Source: JAOUJD01 sp964353935 (GTDB lineage: Bacteria > Pseudomonadota > Gammaproteobacteria > Burkholderiales > Burkholderiaceae_F). Taken from it: DNA of 13,491 bases. Of this stretch, positions 5,689 through 13,491 are shown one piece after another. The stretch's first letter is position 1; each line of letters starts with the position of its first letter. Under the pieces are notes generated by a model. The model searched no databases and was not told the DNA's origin. It saw only the letters and a program-made list of their open reading frames with translations. The stretch is from assembly GCA_964353935.1 (NCBI GenBank), contig CAYGXL010000067.1:1-13491 (forward strand), written 5' to 3'. The translations under genes and the position numbers were made by a program.

Positions 5689-8600
5689 GTGTCCGATCAG
5701 CCGCGCCCGGATCCGTCGCCGCCGGGCGGCGACCGCCCGAGTCACCCATCCCTCGCCGCCGAACTGAGTGCCACCGCGCACCGGGTCGAGCACGCCGTCG
5801 AGGAGAGACTCGAACACGGCATCGAGGTTGCCGAGCAGACCATCGTGCGCCGCTACGGCCTCGGCGCGCTGCGCGCGGTTCGCACGACGCTGCGCTTCGC
5901 GTTCTGGTCGCTGGTGGCGGCCTACTTCGCGTTCGGCGCGCTGCTGCTCGTCACCCGCTACTACGTCCTGCCGCGCATCGACCAGTGGCGGCCGCAGATC
6001 CAGGACATCGCCAGCCGCGCACTGAAGGGCACCGTCACCGTCGGGCGGATCGAGGCAGGTTGGCGCGCCTTCAATCCGCATCTTTCGCTCAACGACGTCC
6101 AGGTCATCGGACCGCGCGGCGGCCCGCCGCTCGCGCTGCCGCGAGTCGACGCCACCGTGTCGTGGTTCAGCCTGGTGTCGATGGAGCCGCGTTTCGTCGC
6201 GCTGCGCCTGCTGGCGCCGGAGGTATCCGTCGTCCGCCTGGCCGACGGCAACTTCACCGTCGCCGGCTTCGTCATCATGCCGGGCAAGGCCGAGTCCGAG
6301 GAGTCGCCCGCGCTCGACTGGCTGCTCGCGCAGGACCAGGTCGTCGTCCGCGACGGCCACGTCGTGTACCGCGACGACCGCGGAAGCGAGCCGATCCAGT
6401 TCGACCTGAACGACGTGAACCTGATCGTGAAGCAGTCGCTCGGCGCGCACACGATCGCGCTGCAGGCGCTGCCGACCGCCGAGTTCGCCGGCCCGATCGA
6501 CATTCGCGGGACGATGACGACCGGCGCGTTCGCCCGTCTGTCCGACGTGAGCCAGTGGAAGGGGCAGGCGTTCGTCCAGCTCGACTTCGTCGACCTGGCA
6601 CTGCTGTCGCGCCTGGTTCCCGTGCCGGTGCAGGTCGAGCAGGCGTACGGGGCGCTGCGCTTGTGGATGGGCTTCGACCACGGCCACATCGTCAGCACGA
6701 CCGCCGACGTCGCGCTGCAGGACGTGACGACGCGCTTCGCGAAGGAACTCGAGCCGCTGCGGCTCGCGTCGCTGCAAGGCCGCGTCACGCAGCGCCAGTG
6801 GGGCGACGTGTGGCCGGTCGGCCGCGGCGGCCAGGAGTTCGGGCTCACGGGTACGACGTTTCGCACGGCCGACGGGCTGACCTTCCCGACCATGGACGTC
6901 AAGCTGCGGCGCACGCGTGGCGCGGGCAGCGAGCCGCAGCGCACGTCGCTGGAGGCCTCGCGCATCGATCTCGAGAGCCTTGGTGCCGTGCTCGCGCACC
7001 TGCCGCTGCCCGGCGACCTGTACGACAAGCTCGCCCGGCACGCTCTGCGCGGAACGCTGTCCGGCCTGTCGCTGGCGTGGAGCGGCGAGGCGTCGGCGGC
7101 GTCCGACATCGCGCTGCAGGCCCGGTTCAGCGGCGTGTCGAGCGCTGCGCTGCCCGCGGCGGAGGATGCCGCGTCGAAGGTCGGCGTGCCGGGATTCGAG
7201 AACCTCAGCGGCGCCGTGCGCATGGACAAGGGAGCCGGCACGCTCGAACTCGCGGCGACCGATGCGGCCGTGGTGTTCCCTGGCGTCTTCGAGGAACCGC
7301 GGCTGCCTCTGAGGCAGTTGCTCGGGACCATCCAGTGGAAGCAGGGCGAAACGCTCGAGGTCCGCGCCGAGAACCTGCGGGCATCGAACGACGACATCGA
7401 CCTGACGGCGAGCGGCACGTACCGCACGGTGCCGTCGGGCCCCGGCTCGATCGATCTCGCGGGCCGCATCGTGCGCGCGAACGCCGAGACCGCCCATCGG
7501 TACATCCCAGCGGCGGTCGGCCCGGGCACGCGCACCTGGCTGCGGCACGCTCTTATCGCGGGACGCCTGGGCGACGGGTCGTACAAGGTGAAGGGCGACC
7601 TGGCGCGCTTCCCGTTCACGAACCCGGCCGAGGGCGACTTCCGCATCGCCGGCCGCGTGACCGGCGCCACCCTGGACTTCCTCCCCGGCGCGCCGAACGA
7701 AGCGGGCCGTCCGGCGGCACCGGGCGCGGTGTGGCCGGTCCTGTCCGACATCGACGCCGACCTCGTGTTCGAGCGCGCGTCGATGACGATCACCGCGCAG
7801 CGCGGCCGCGCCTACGACGCGCGGATCGAGCAGGCGACCGCGCGCATCGCGCACCTGGGGCACGACGCCACGCTCGACGTGAAGGGCCGGGTGACCGGAC
7901 CGCTGGCCGACCTGCTGCGCTATACGAACGCCAGTCCCGTGAAGGGCTGGATCGGCGGCATCACCGACGGCGCCCTGGCGCAGGGCAACGCGAGGCTCGA
8001 CCTCGGGCTGCTGATCCCGCTGCAGCATGCCGGGGACGTCAAGGTCAACGGCGCCATCGCGTTGCAGGGCAACGACCTCACCCTCGCCGGCCTCCCGCCG
8101 TTCACGCGCACCAGCGGCACGCTGAACTTCAACGAGCGCGGCGTGCGCATCGACAACCTCTCGACCAACCTGCTGGGGGGGCCGGCACGCATCGACGCCT
8201 CGACGCGCGCCGACGGCGCGCTGGTGTTCAACGCCGCCGGCTCGGTGACACCGGCGGGGTTGAACAGCATGGCCCCGATCGCGCCGATCCAGCGCCTGCT
8301 CGACAAGTCGAGCGGCAGCGCGCGCTACCAGGCGTCGATCGTCGTGAAGGACGGCACCGAACTGCGCATCGACAGCGACCTCGTCGGCCTCGCCATCGAC
8401 GGCATCGCGCCGCTGCGCAAGTCGGTCGCCGAGAACCTGCCTCTGCGGATCGAGCGCACCTCGCGCGCCACGGTGGACGACCTGCAGGTGCAGCTCGGAC
8501 GCGCGCTCCGCGTGCGCATCGAACGCCGGCGTGCGGACGCGAGCGGCGAGCTGCGCTTCACTCGCGGCGTGGTCGCGGTGAACGAGCCGGCCAACCTTCC

Positions 8601-9843
8601 GGAGCGGGGCTTGCTCGTCATCGCCACGCTGCCGCGCCTCGACGTCGATGCCTGGTCCGCCCTGCTGGCGCCCGACACGCCGCCGGCTAGTGGCGCGCGC
8701 CCCGCCGCGGCCGACGACGAACTGCGCGTCGACCTCGTCGCGCTCCGCACCGACGAGCTCGTCGTGCAGGGCCACACGGTGCGCAACCTGACGCTGGGCG
8801 CCACGCGACAGGAGGACGGCGGCTATGCGGCCAACGTCGTGTCGGACGGCGCTACGGGGTTCGTCGGATGGCGCCCGGCCACCGACCCGCAGGCGCCGGG
8901 GCAGATCACGGCGCGCCTGTCGCGGCTGGTGATCACCGCCAGGAGGGAGCAGGAAGTCATCGCGGCGCTGCGCGCCCCGCCGAAACAGATTCCCTCGCTG
9001 GAAATCAGCGTCGAGCAGTTCGAGCTGTCCGACATGAAGCTCGGGCGGCTCGACCTCGTCGCGCAGAACACCGGCGGCGGCGCGAGCGGTGCCTGGCGGT
9101 TGCGGCGCCTCGACGTCACGAATCCGGACATGAAGCTCGCCTCCACCGGCGAGTGGGGCTCGGCGCCGGCGGGCAGCAGCCGCCGCACGTCTCTGAAGTT
9201 CGCCATCGACGTCCTGGATGGCGGTGCCGCCCTCGCTCGACTCGGCTATCGCGACGCGCTGTCGAGCAGCACCGGTCGCATCGAGGGCGATGTCCAGTGG
9301 ATCGGTTCGCCGCTGGACATCGACTACCCGACGCTCGCCGGGCGCGTGAACGTCGCCGTGAACAACGGCCGGTTCCTGAAGGTCGACCCGGGCAATGCCG
9401 CCCGCCTGCTCGCGTTGCTGTCGCTGCAATCGCTCGGGCGCAGCCTCGCGGCCGACGGCGGTTCCCAGTTCACCGAGGGCTTCGCGTTCACGTCGATCCG
9501 CGCCGACGCCACGATCGACCGCGGCATCCTGAAGACCGACAACTTCCGGATGAGCGGAGCGACCGCGGCGGTCCTGATGTCGGGCACGCTCGACTTGCGC
9601 AATGAAACACAGCAGCTGTCGATCGTGGTGCTGCCCGTGATCGACGCGAGCACCGCGGCGCTCGCGGTCGGCGTCGTCAACCCGGTGCTCGGGCTGGGCG
9701 CGTTCCTTGCGCAGTTCGTGCTGAAGGACCCGTTGTCGCGGGCATTCGCGCTCCAGTACGACGTCACCGGATCGTGGGCCAATCCGACCATCACGCGCCA
9801 GACGCGCATCACGCCGTCGCAATCCACGGAGGCCACCAAATGA
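5689..9843 (+). CDS. yhdP: YhdP-like AsmA-family envelope protein
   Basis: This encodes a 1384-residue protein of the YhdP family (DUF3971/AsmA-like). YhdP, TamB and YdbH are large inner-membrane-anchored, beta-rich proteins thought to form bridges carrying phospholipids toward the outer membrane. Here a single membrane helix lies at about residues 68-90 (FAFWSLVAAYFAFGALLLV). The usual start of the periplasmic part follows: RYYVLPRIDQWRPQIQDIAS, then GRIEAGWRAFNPHLSLNDV. The family segment LDWLLAQDQVVVRDGHVVYR lies near residues 207-226. The C-terminus carries the conserved FLKVDPGNAARLLALLSLQS and LGAFLAQFVLKDPLSRAF blocks. E. coli YhdP is somewhat shorter. The GTG at 5689 has no visible ribosome binding site, so the first 60 residues are uncertain. 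The stop overlaps the next gene's ATG. The family call is firm; lipid transport is inferred from homologues. Confidence 0.92.
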   Translation: MSDQPRPDPSPPGGDRPSHPSLAAELSATAHRVEHAVEERLEHGIEVAEQTIVRRYGLGALRAVRTTLRFAFWSLVAAYFAFGALLLVTRYYVLPRIDQWRPQIQDIASRALKGTVTVGRIEAGWRAFNPHLSLNDVQVIGPRGGPPLALPRVDATVSWFSLVSMEPRFVALRLLAPEVSVVRLADGNFTVAGFVIMPGKAESEESPALDWLLAQDQVVVRDGHVVYRDDRGSEPIQFDLNDVNLIVKQSLGAHTIALQALPTAEFAGPIDIRGTMTTGAFARLSDVSQWKGQAFVQLDFVDLALLSRLVPVPVQVEQAYGALRLWMGFDHGHIVSTTADVALQDVTTRFAKELEPLRLASLQGRVTQRQWGDVWPVGRGGQEFGLTGTTFRTADGLTFPTMDVKLRRTRGAGSEPQRTSLEASRIDLESLGAVLAHLPLPGDLYDKLARHALRGTLSGLSLAWSGEASAASDIALQARFSGVSSAALPAAEDAASKVGVPGFENLSGAVRMDKGAGTLELAATDAAVVFPGVFEEPRLPLRQLLGTIQWKQGETLEVRAENLRASNDDIDLTASGTYRTVPSGPGSIDLAGRIVRANAETAHRYIPAAVGPGTRTWLRHALIAGRLGDGSYKVKGDLARFPFTNPAEGDFRIAGRVTGATLDFLPGAPNEAGRPAAPGAVWPVLSDIDADLVFERASMTITAQRGRAYDARIEQATARIAHLGHDATLDVKGRVTGPLADLLRYTNASPVKGWIGGITDGALAQGNARLDLGLLIPLQHAGDVKVNGAIALQGNDLTLAGLPPFTRTSGTLNFNERGVRIDNLSTNLLGGPARIDASTRADGALVFNAAGSVTPAGLNSMAPIAPIQRLLDKSSGSARYQASIVVKDGTELRIDSDLVGLAIDGIAPLRKSVAENLPLRIERTSRATVDDLQVQLGRALRVRIERRRADASGELRFTRGVVAVNEPANLPERGLLVIATLPRLDVDAWSALLAPDTPPASGARPAAADDELRVDLVALRTDELVVQGHTVRNLTLGATRQEDGGYAANVVSDGATGFVGWRPATDPQAPGQITARLSRLVITARREQEVIAALRAPPKQIPSLEISVEQFELSDMKLGRLDLVAQNTGGGASGAWRLRRLDVTNPDMKLASTGEWGSAPAGSSRRTSLKFAIDVLDGGAALARLGYRDALSSSTGRIEGDVQWIGSPLDIDYPTLAGRVNVAVNNGRFLKVDPGNAARLLALLSLQSLGRSLAADGGSQFTEGFAFTSIRADATIDRGILKTDNFRMSGATAAVLMSGTLDLRNETQQLSIVVLPVIDASTAALAVGVVNPVLGLGAFLAQFVLKDPLSRAFALQYDVTGSWANPTITRQTRITPSQSTEATK
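9828..9832 (+). promoter_or_regulatory. Shine-Dalgarno sequence of the amidase gene, inside the yhdP 3' end
   Basis: GGAGG lies 7 nt before the ATG at 9840, within the last yhdP codons. It settles the start at 9840 rather than at in-frame codons further upstream. Confidence 0.8.
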
Positions 9844-10664
9844 CCCTCACCGCCCGCGTCGCCGCCGTGCAGATGGTTTCGAGCACGCGCGTCGAGGACA
9901 ACCTGGACACCGCTGCCGCGCTGATCGAGGAAGCGGCGGGCACCGGCGCGCAGCTCGTGGCGCTGCCCGAGTACTTCTGCCTGATGGGCCAGCGCGACAG
10001 CGACAAGGTCGCGCTGCGCGAGCGGGACGGCCGTGGTCCGATCCAGGACTTCCTCGCGGAACAGGCACGCAGGCATGCGATCTGGCTGGTCGGCGGCACG
10101 CTGCCGCTGGAAGCGCCCCAGCCCGACCGCGTGATGAACTCGGTGCTCGTCTACGGCCCCGCCGGGGAACGCGTCGCGCGCTACGACAAGATCCACCTGT
10201 TCCGCTTCACGAAGGGCGACGAGACCTACGACGAGGCGCGGACGATCGCGCCGGGCAGCGACGTGACGACCTTCGTGTTCGCGCCGCAAGGCGGCCCGCG
10301 CCTCACGGTCGGGTTGTCGGTCTGCTACGACCTGCGTTTTCCCGAGCTCTACCGCGCGATGCCGCGGCCCGACCTGATCCTCGTGCCGGCCGCCTTCACG
10401 GCGACGACCGGCAAGGCGCACTGGGAAATCCTCCTGCGCGCGCGGGCCGTCGAGAACCTCGCCTACGTGCTCGCCCCCGCGCAGGGCGGCGTGCACGAGA
10501 ACGGCCGGGCGACCTACGGCCACTCTATGCTGATCGATCCGTGGGGCACCGTGCTGGCCAATCGCCCTGACGGTCCCGGGGTTGTGTTCGGCGACATCGA
10601 CCCGCAGGTCATTGCCTCCTGTCGGGCGTCGCTGCCGGCCCTCGACCACCGAACCCTCTGCTGA
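9840..10664 (+). CDS. Carbon-nitrogen hydrolase, Nit1-type deaminated-glutathione amidase
   Basis: This encodes a 274-residue cytoplasmic nitrilase-superfamily amidase. The Glu-Lys-Cys triad is visible: E44 in ALPEYF, K117 in YDKIHLF and C162 in SVCYDLRFPELY. A further conserved acidic residue falls in KGDETYDEA (125-133). The segments AHWEILLRARAVENLAYV (193-210) and YGHSMLIDPWGTVLA (226-240) resemble Nit1 proteins more than the Nit2 omega-amidases. This points to repair of deaminated glutathione, a side product of transaminases, by hydrolysis to 2-oxoglutarate and cysteinylglycine. The length is normal for the family and the end at LPALDHR matches Nit1. The ATG overlaps the yhdP stop (ATGA), so translation is likely coupled. 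Another nitrilase-family amidase activity is possible; substrate confidence is moderate. Confidence 0.92.
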   Translation: MTLTARVAAVQMVSSTRVEDNLDTAAALIEEAAGTGAQLVALPEYFCLMGQRDSDKVALRERDGRGPIQDFLAEQARRHAIWLVGGTLPLEAPQPDRVMNSVLVYGPAGERVARYDKIHLFRFTKGDETYDEARTIAPGSDVTTFVFAPQGGPRLTVGLSVCYDLRFPELYRAMPRPDLILVPAAFTATTGKAHWEILLRARAVENLAYVLAPAQGGVHENGRATYGHSMLIDPWGTVLANRPDGPGVVFGDIDPQVIASCRASLPALDHRTLC

Positions 10665-10675
10665 GCGCGCGTCCG

Positions 10676-10681
10676 TACAAT
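10676..10681 (+). promoter_or_regulatory. Candidate tldD promoter -10 element
   Basis: TACAAT matches the sigma-70 -10 consensus at five of six positions and lies 36 bp before the tldD ATG, inside the 53-bp gap after the amidase gene. A transcript would begin near 10688 with a leader of about 30 nt. No good -35 hexamer is seen at 16-18 bp. It may give tldD expression independent of yhdP. Confidence 0.45.
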
Positions 10682-10717
10682 CGCGCCTCCCTTGCCGCCC
10701 TTGCTGACCGGACACCG

Positions 10718-12178
10718 ATGAAGCCATCCGACCCCGCCCTCGACCGCCTGGCCGTCGCCAAGCAGATGCTGCTCGACCCGTACGGGCTGGACGAGGCGAA
10801 GCTGCAGCGCTCGCTGGCGTCGATCTTCGAGCACCGCGCCGATTACGCCGACCTGTACTTCCAGTACACGCGCTCGGAGTCGTACTCGCTCGAGGAAGGC
10901 ATCGTCAAGAGCGGCAGCTTCGACATCGAACAGGGCGTGGGCGTGCGCGCGGTCGTCGGCGACAAGACTGCGTTCGCGTACTCGGACGACATCTCGCTCG
11001 ACGCGCTCGCCGAGGCGGCGGTGTCGGCGCGCTCGATCGCGCGTCACGGCGCCGGCAGGGTCAAGGTCGCGCCGAAGATGTCCGTGCGCGCGCAGCCCAC
11101 GCTCTATGGCGCGCACGATCCGGTGGCGTCGCTCGACGCGGCCGCGAAGATCCGGATGCTCGAGAAGGTCGAGCGGCTCGCGCGTGCCCGCGACAGCCGG
11201 GTGAAGCAGGTGATGGCGAATCTCGGCGCCGAATACGACGTCGTGCTGGTCGCGCGCAGCGACGGCGTGCTCGCGGCCGACGTGCGCCCGCTGGTTCGGC
11301 TGTCGGTCAACGTGATCGTCGAGGACGGCGGCCGTCGCGAGCAGGGATTCTCCGGCGGCGGCGGACGCTACGACCTCGCCTACTTCGGCGACGCGCTGCT
11401 GGCCGATTACGCGAACAAGGCGGTCGACCAGGCGCTCGTGAACCTCGTCGCGAAGCCGGCCCCCGCGGGGATCATGCCGGTCGTGCTCGGACCCGGATGG
11501 CCCGGCATCCTGCTGCACGAGGCGATCGGCCACGGCCTCGAGGGCGACTTCAACCGCAAGGGTTCGAGCGCATTCGCGGGCAAGGTCGGCGAGCGCGTGG
11601 CGTCGAAGGGCGTGACCGTCGTCGACGACGGCACGCTCACCAACCGGCGCGTGTCGCTGAACGTCGACGACGAAGGCAACCCGACGCAGAACACGGTGCT
11701 GATCGAGGACGGCGTGCTGCGCGGCTACATCCAGGACACGATGAACGCGCGGCTGATGAAGGTGCCGGTGACGGGCAACGCCCGCCGCGAATCGTTCGCG
11801 CACCTGCCGATGCCGCGCATGACGAACACGTACATGCTGGCCGGCGACAAGGACCCGGACGAGATCGTGCGCTCGGTGAAGAAAGGCATCTACGCCACCA
11901 ACTTCGGCGGCGGCCAGGTCGACATCACGAACGGCAAGTTCGTGTTCAGCATGGCCGAGGCGTACATGATCGAGAACGGGAAGATCACCTACCCGGTCAA
12001 GGGCGCCACGCTGATCGGCAACGGGCCGGACGCGCTCACGCGCGTCACGATGATCGGCAACGACATGGGCCTCGATCCGGGCATCGGCACTTGCGGCAAG
12101 GACGGCCAGAGCGTTCCGGTCGGCGTGGGCCAGCCGACGCTGCGCATCGAGGGCCTGACCATCGGCGGCACCGCGTAG
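10718..12178 (+). CDS. tldD: Metalloprotease subunit TldD
   Basis: This encodes a 486-residue protein of the TldD/PmbA family. With TldE (PmbA), TldD forms a heterodimeric zinc protease that degrades unfolded peptides; in E. coli it trims the microcin B17 leader and acts on the CcdA antitoxin. The catalytic HExxxH motif is at residues 267-272 (HEAIGHGLEGD, with H267, E268 and H271), close to its position in E. coli TldD. The likely third zinc ligand is C459 in GTCGKDGQSVPVGVG. The N-terminal domain shows YFQYTRSESYSLEEGIVKSG, and the protein ends in the typical LRIEGLTIGGTA. The length agrees with the family (E. coli 481). The ATG at 10718 has only a weak ribosome binding site, but its position suits the family. 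No tldE is in the window, so the partner must be encoded elsewhere. The gene is intact. Confidence 0.96.
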   Translation: MKPSDPALDRLAVAKQMLLDPYGLDEAKLQRSLASIFEHRADYADLYFQYTRSESYSLEEGIVKSGSFDIEQGVGVRAVVGDKTAFAYSDDISLDALAEAAVSARSIARHGAGRVKVAPKMSVRAQPTLYGAHDPVASLDAAAKIRMLEKVERLARARDSRVKQVMANLGAEYDVVLVARSDGVLAADVRPLVRLSVNVIVEDGGRREQGFSGGGGRYDLAYFGDALLADYANKAVDQALVNLVAKPAPAGIMPVVLGPGWPGILLHEAIGHGLEGDFNRKGSSAFAGKVGERVASKGVTVVDDGTLTNRRVSLNVDDEGNPTQNTVLIEDGVLRGYIQDTMNARLMKVPVTGNARRESFAHLPMPRMTNTYMLAGDKDPDEIVRSVKKGIYATNFGGGQVDITNGKFVFSMAEAYMIENGKITYPVKGATLIGNGPDALTRVTMIGNDMGLDPGIGTCGKDGQSVPVGVGQPTLRIEGLTIGGTA

Positions 12179-12200
12179 CACCGCCCGGCTCCGATGAAAG

Positions 12201-12220
12201 CGGCTCGCCCAGGCGAGCCG
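12201..12220 (+). terminator. Hairpin after tldD, possible terminator
   Basis: CGGCTCGCC-CA-GGCGAGCCG is a perfect inverted repeat, in practice an 8-bp stem with a four-base loop. It begins 22 bp after the tldD stop. Downstream comes TCGCTG rather than a T-run, so intrinsic termination toward the right would be weak. On the opposite strand the stem is followed by CTTTC. Position and perfect pairing favour a terminator or an mRNA 3'-end stabiliser. Confidence 0.5.
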
Positions 12221-12240
12221 TCGCTGCCTGATCCCCCGGG

Positions 12241-12270
12241 TTGCCGCACCGCGCGGTTCGGTGCTACACC
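12241..12270 (+). promoter_or_regulatory. Candidate promoter for the downstream MFS gene
   Basis: TTGCCG (12241-12246) and TACACC (12265-12270) are 18 bp apart, and the second is preceded by TGC as an extended -10. Each hexamer matches consensus at four of six positions. A start near 12277 would lie about 25 bp before the TTG start codon at 12302, consistent with a separate transcription unit after the tldD hairpin. Confidence 0.35.
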
Positions 12271-12301
12271 GACCGCCCAGCCCCGGCGTCCGGAACCGCC
12301 C

Positions 12302-13491
12302 TTGACGGTCAGATCACCCCACTTTCCGCTGCAAGGCACCTCGAGGCGTTACGCGTGGACCGTGTTCGCGCTGATCGTCGCGCTGATGCTGTCCGACTAC
12401 ATGACGCGCAGCGTCATCAACGCGGTGCTGCCGGACCTGAAGCGGGAATGGATGCTGGACGACAGCCAGCTCGGCCTGCTCGTGAGCCTCGTGCCCCTGA
12501 TCGTCGGCATCGCCGCCTGGCCCATCGCGCTGCTCGCCGACCGCTGGGGCCACGTGAAGAGCATCACCGTGATGGCGTCGATCTGGTGCGTCGCGACGGC
12601 GCTGACTGGCCTGGCCCAGAGCCACTCGCAGATGCTGATGGCGCGGGCCGCCGTCGGACTCGGCGAAGCGGGCTACGGGGCGGTCGGCGCGGCCGTGCTG
12701 GCGTCGGTGTTCCCCGCCGCGCGCATGTCGGCCGTCCTCGGGGCCTTCCAGGCCGCCGCCGTGGTCGGCACGGTGCTCGGCCTCGTGGCCGGCGGCGTCA
12801 TCGGCGCGCGGCACGGATGGCAGGCTCCCTTCCTGTGGGTCGGCGGCGCCTCGCTGCTGCTGGTGGTGCTGTTCCCGCTGTTCGTGCGCGAGACCCCGCG
12901 CTCGGCGGTCGGGGCGGCGGCTTCGCCGCGTGTCCCGCTGCGGGTGGCCGTGCGCGAAGTGCTGGCGATGCGCAGCGCGCGCTTCACGTACGTGGGCGGC
13001 GGCCTGCAGGTGCTGATACTCGCCGTGATCGGCGCGTGGATGCCGACCTTCCTCGCGCGCGAGTACGGGTTGGCGTCCGACCAAGCCGGCACGCGGGCGG
13101 GACTGCTGATGCTGATGGCGGCCGTCGGCATGATCGCTGGCGGTGTGCTGGCCGATCGCGCGGGGCGTGCGCAGGGCCGCACCAAGCTTCACTTCGCCGC
13201 CGTCTACACGCTGATGTCGTTCCTCGTTCTCGCCACGGCGTTCGCGCTGCCGGCGGGTTCCCTGCAGTTGGGGCTGCTGTTCGTCGGCACCCTGATCGCG
13301 GGCGGGCACGCAGGCGTGGCCGTGTCCGCCGTGGTCGATGTGACCCACCCCGGCCTGCGCGCGACCGCGATCGCGACCGTCGCCCTGTTCAACAACCTGC
13401 TCGGCCTCGCCCCGGGTCCGTACATCGTCGGCGTGCTCTCGGACTCGATCGGCCTGAAGTCCGCGCTGACGATCGTGCCGGTGGCGGGCCT
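12302..13491 (+). CDS. MFS transporter, Spinster-like (3' end outside window)
   Basis: A frame open to the window end encodes at least 396 residues of a major facilitator superfamily permease. Helix 1 is followed by SDYMTRSVINAVLPDLKREW (residues 31-50), the D-x-x-x-R-x-x-(I/L)N pattern seen in Spinster-like and related organic-anion MFS proteins. The MFS loop motif is LLADRWGHVKS (77-87). RAAVGLGEAGYGAVGAAVLA, the next helix and a long central loop (about 195-215) follow, then a second set of helices. I chose TTG at 12302 because MTVRSPHFPLQGTSRRYAW looks like a normal MFS N-terminal tail; GGAA at 12292-12295 is a weak ribosome binding site. An in-frame ATG at 12194 would add 36 proline-rich residues and run through the hairpin and promoter. 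GTG at 12362 would cut into helix 1. The substrate is unknown. Confidence 0.85.
   Translation, partial: MTVRSPHFPLQGTSRRYAWTVFALIVALMLSDYMTRSVINAVLPDLKREWMLDDSQLGLLVSLVPLIVGIAAWPIALLADRWGHVKSITVMASIWCVATALTGLAQSHSQMLMARAAVGLGEAGYGAVGAAVLASVFPAARMSAVLGAFQAAAVVGTVLGLVAGGVIGARHGWQAPFLWVGGASLLLVVLFPLFVRETPRSAVGAAASPRVPLRVAVREVLAMRSARFTYVGGGLQVLILAVIGAWMPTFLAREYGLASDQAGTRAGLLMLMAAVGMIAGGVLADRAGRAQGRTKLHFAAVYTLMSFLVLATAFALPAGSLQLGLLFVGTLIAGGHAGVAVSAVVDVTHPGLRATAIATVALFNNLLGLAPGPYIVGVLSDSIGLKSALTIVPVAG

Noticed and set aside
5668..9822. A leftward open frame of 1384 codons lies opposite almost the whole yhdP gene.
   Set aside because: It is exactly in codon register with yhdP, so its stops would arise only from TTA, CTA or TCA codons in the sense gene. 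These are avoided in this GC-rich genome. The translation is rich in Arg, Ala and His with no domain, and the sense product is a recognised family.
10514..12181. A leftward open frame of 555 codons lies opposite tldD.
   Set aside because: It is an antisense shadow caused by codon bias. The sense strand encodes TldD with the intact HExxxH motif and Cys ligand.
12314..13348. A leftward open frame of 344 codons lies opposite the right-hand MFS gene.
   Set aside because: The His/Gln/Arg-rich translation has no membrane helices or domain, while the rightward frame reads as a clear MFS permease.

Overview
The window is very GC-rich, densely coded DNA with short intergenic gaps. Codon choice is strongly biased, so long open frames persist on both strands. 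The gene order glnE (leftward) | yhdP-like AsmA-family gene - nitrilase-family amidase - tldD (rightward) resembles, from memory, an arrangement seen in Betaproteobacteria. I therefore infer a betaproteobacterium, most likely Burkholderiales or a relative. No rRNA, tRNA, CRISPR array, insertion sequence, phage gene or integration scar is visible, so this looks like ordinary chromosome.

Left block (1-1434, + strand): the 3' end of an MFS transporter gene, then azlC overlapping its stop codon, then azlD. AzlC and AzlD are the large and small subunits of a branched-chain amino acid exporter. The three genes look like one operon whose start lies outside the window.

Middle block (1465-5501, - strand): glnE, the bifunctional adenylyltransferase/adenylyl-removing enzyme that sets glutamine synthetase activity, is followed by an MFS permease gene whose ATG overlaps the glnE stop codon by one base. 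This pair converges on azlD with a gap of only 30 bp.

Divergent control region (5502-5688): glnE and yhdP are read away from each other. The region holds two short direct-repeat groups and one weak candidate promoter on each strand.

Right block (5689-12178, + strand): a 1384-residue YhdP-like inner-membrane/periplasmic AsmA-family protein (envelope lipid transport). It overlaps, by ATGA, a 274-residue carbon-nitrogen hydrolase of the Nit1 type (deaminated-glutathione amidase). TldD, the metalloprotease half of TldD/TldE, follows 53 bp later. The first two are translationally coupled. tldD may also have its own promoter (TACAAT at 10676).

Right edge (12179-13491): a perfect hairpin after tldD, a candidate promoter, and an MFS permease gene of Spinster-like type that runs off the window and probably starts at TTG.

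I found no clear new biological system. The observations most worth a second look are the functionally unexplained yhdP-amidase-tldD cluster, the glnE-MFS coupling, and the repeats in the glnE/yhdP control region.
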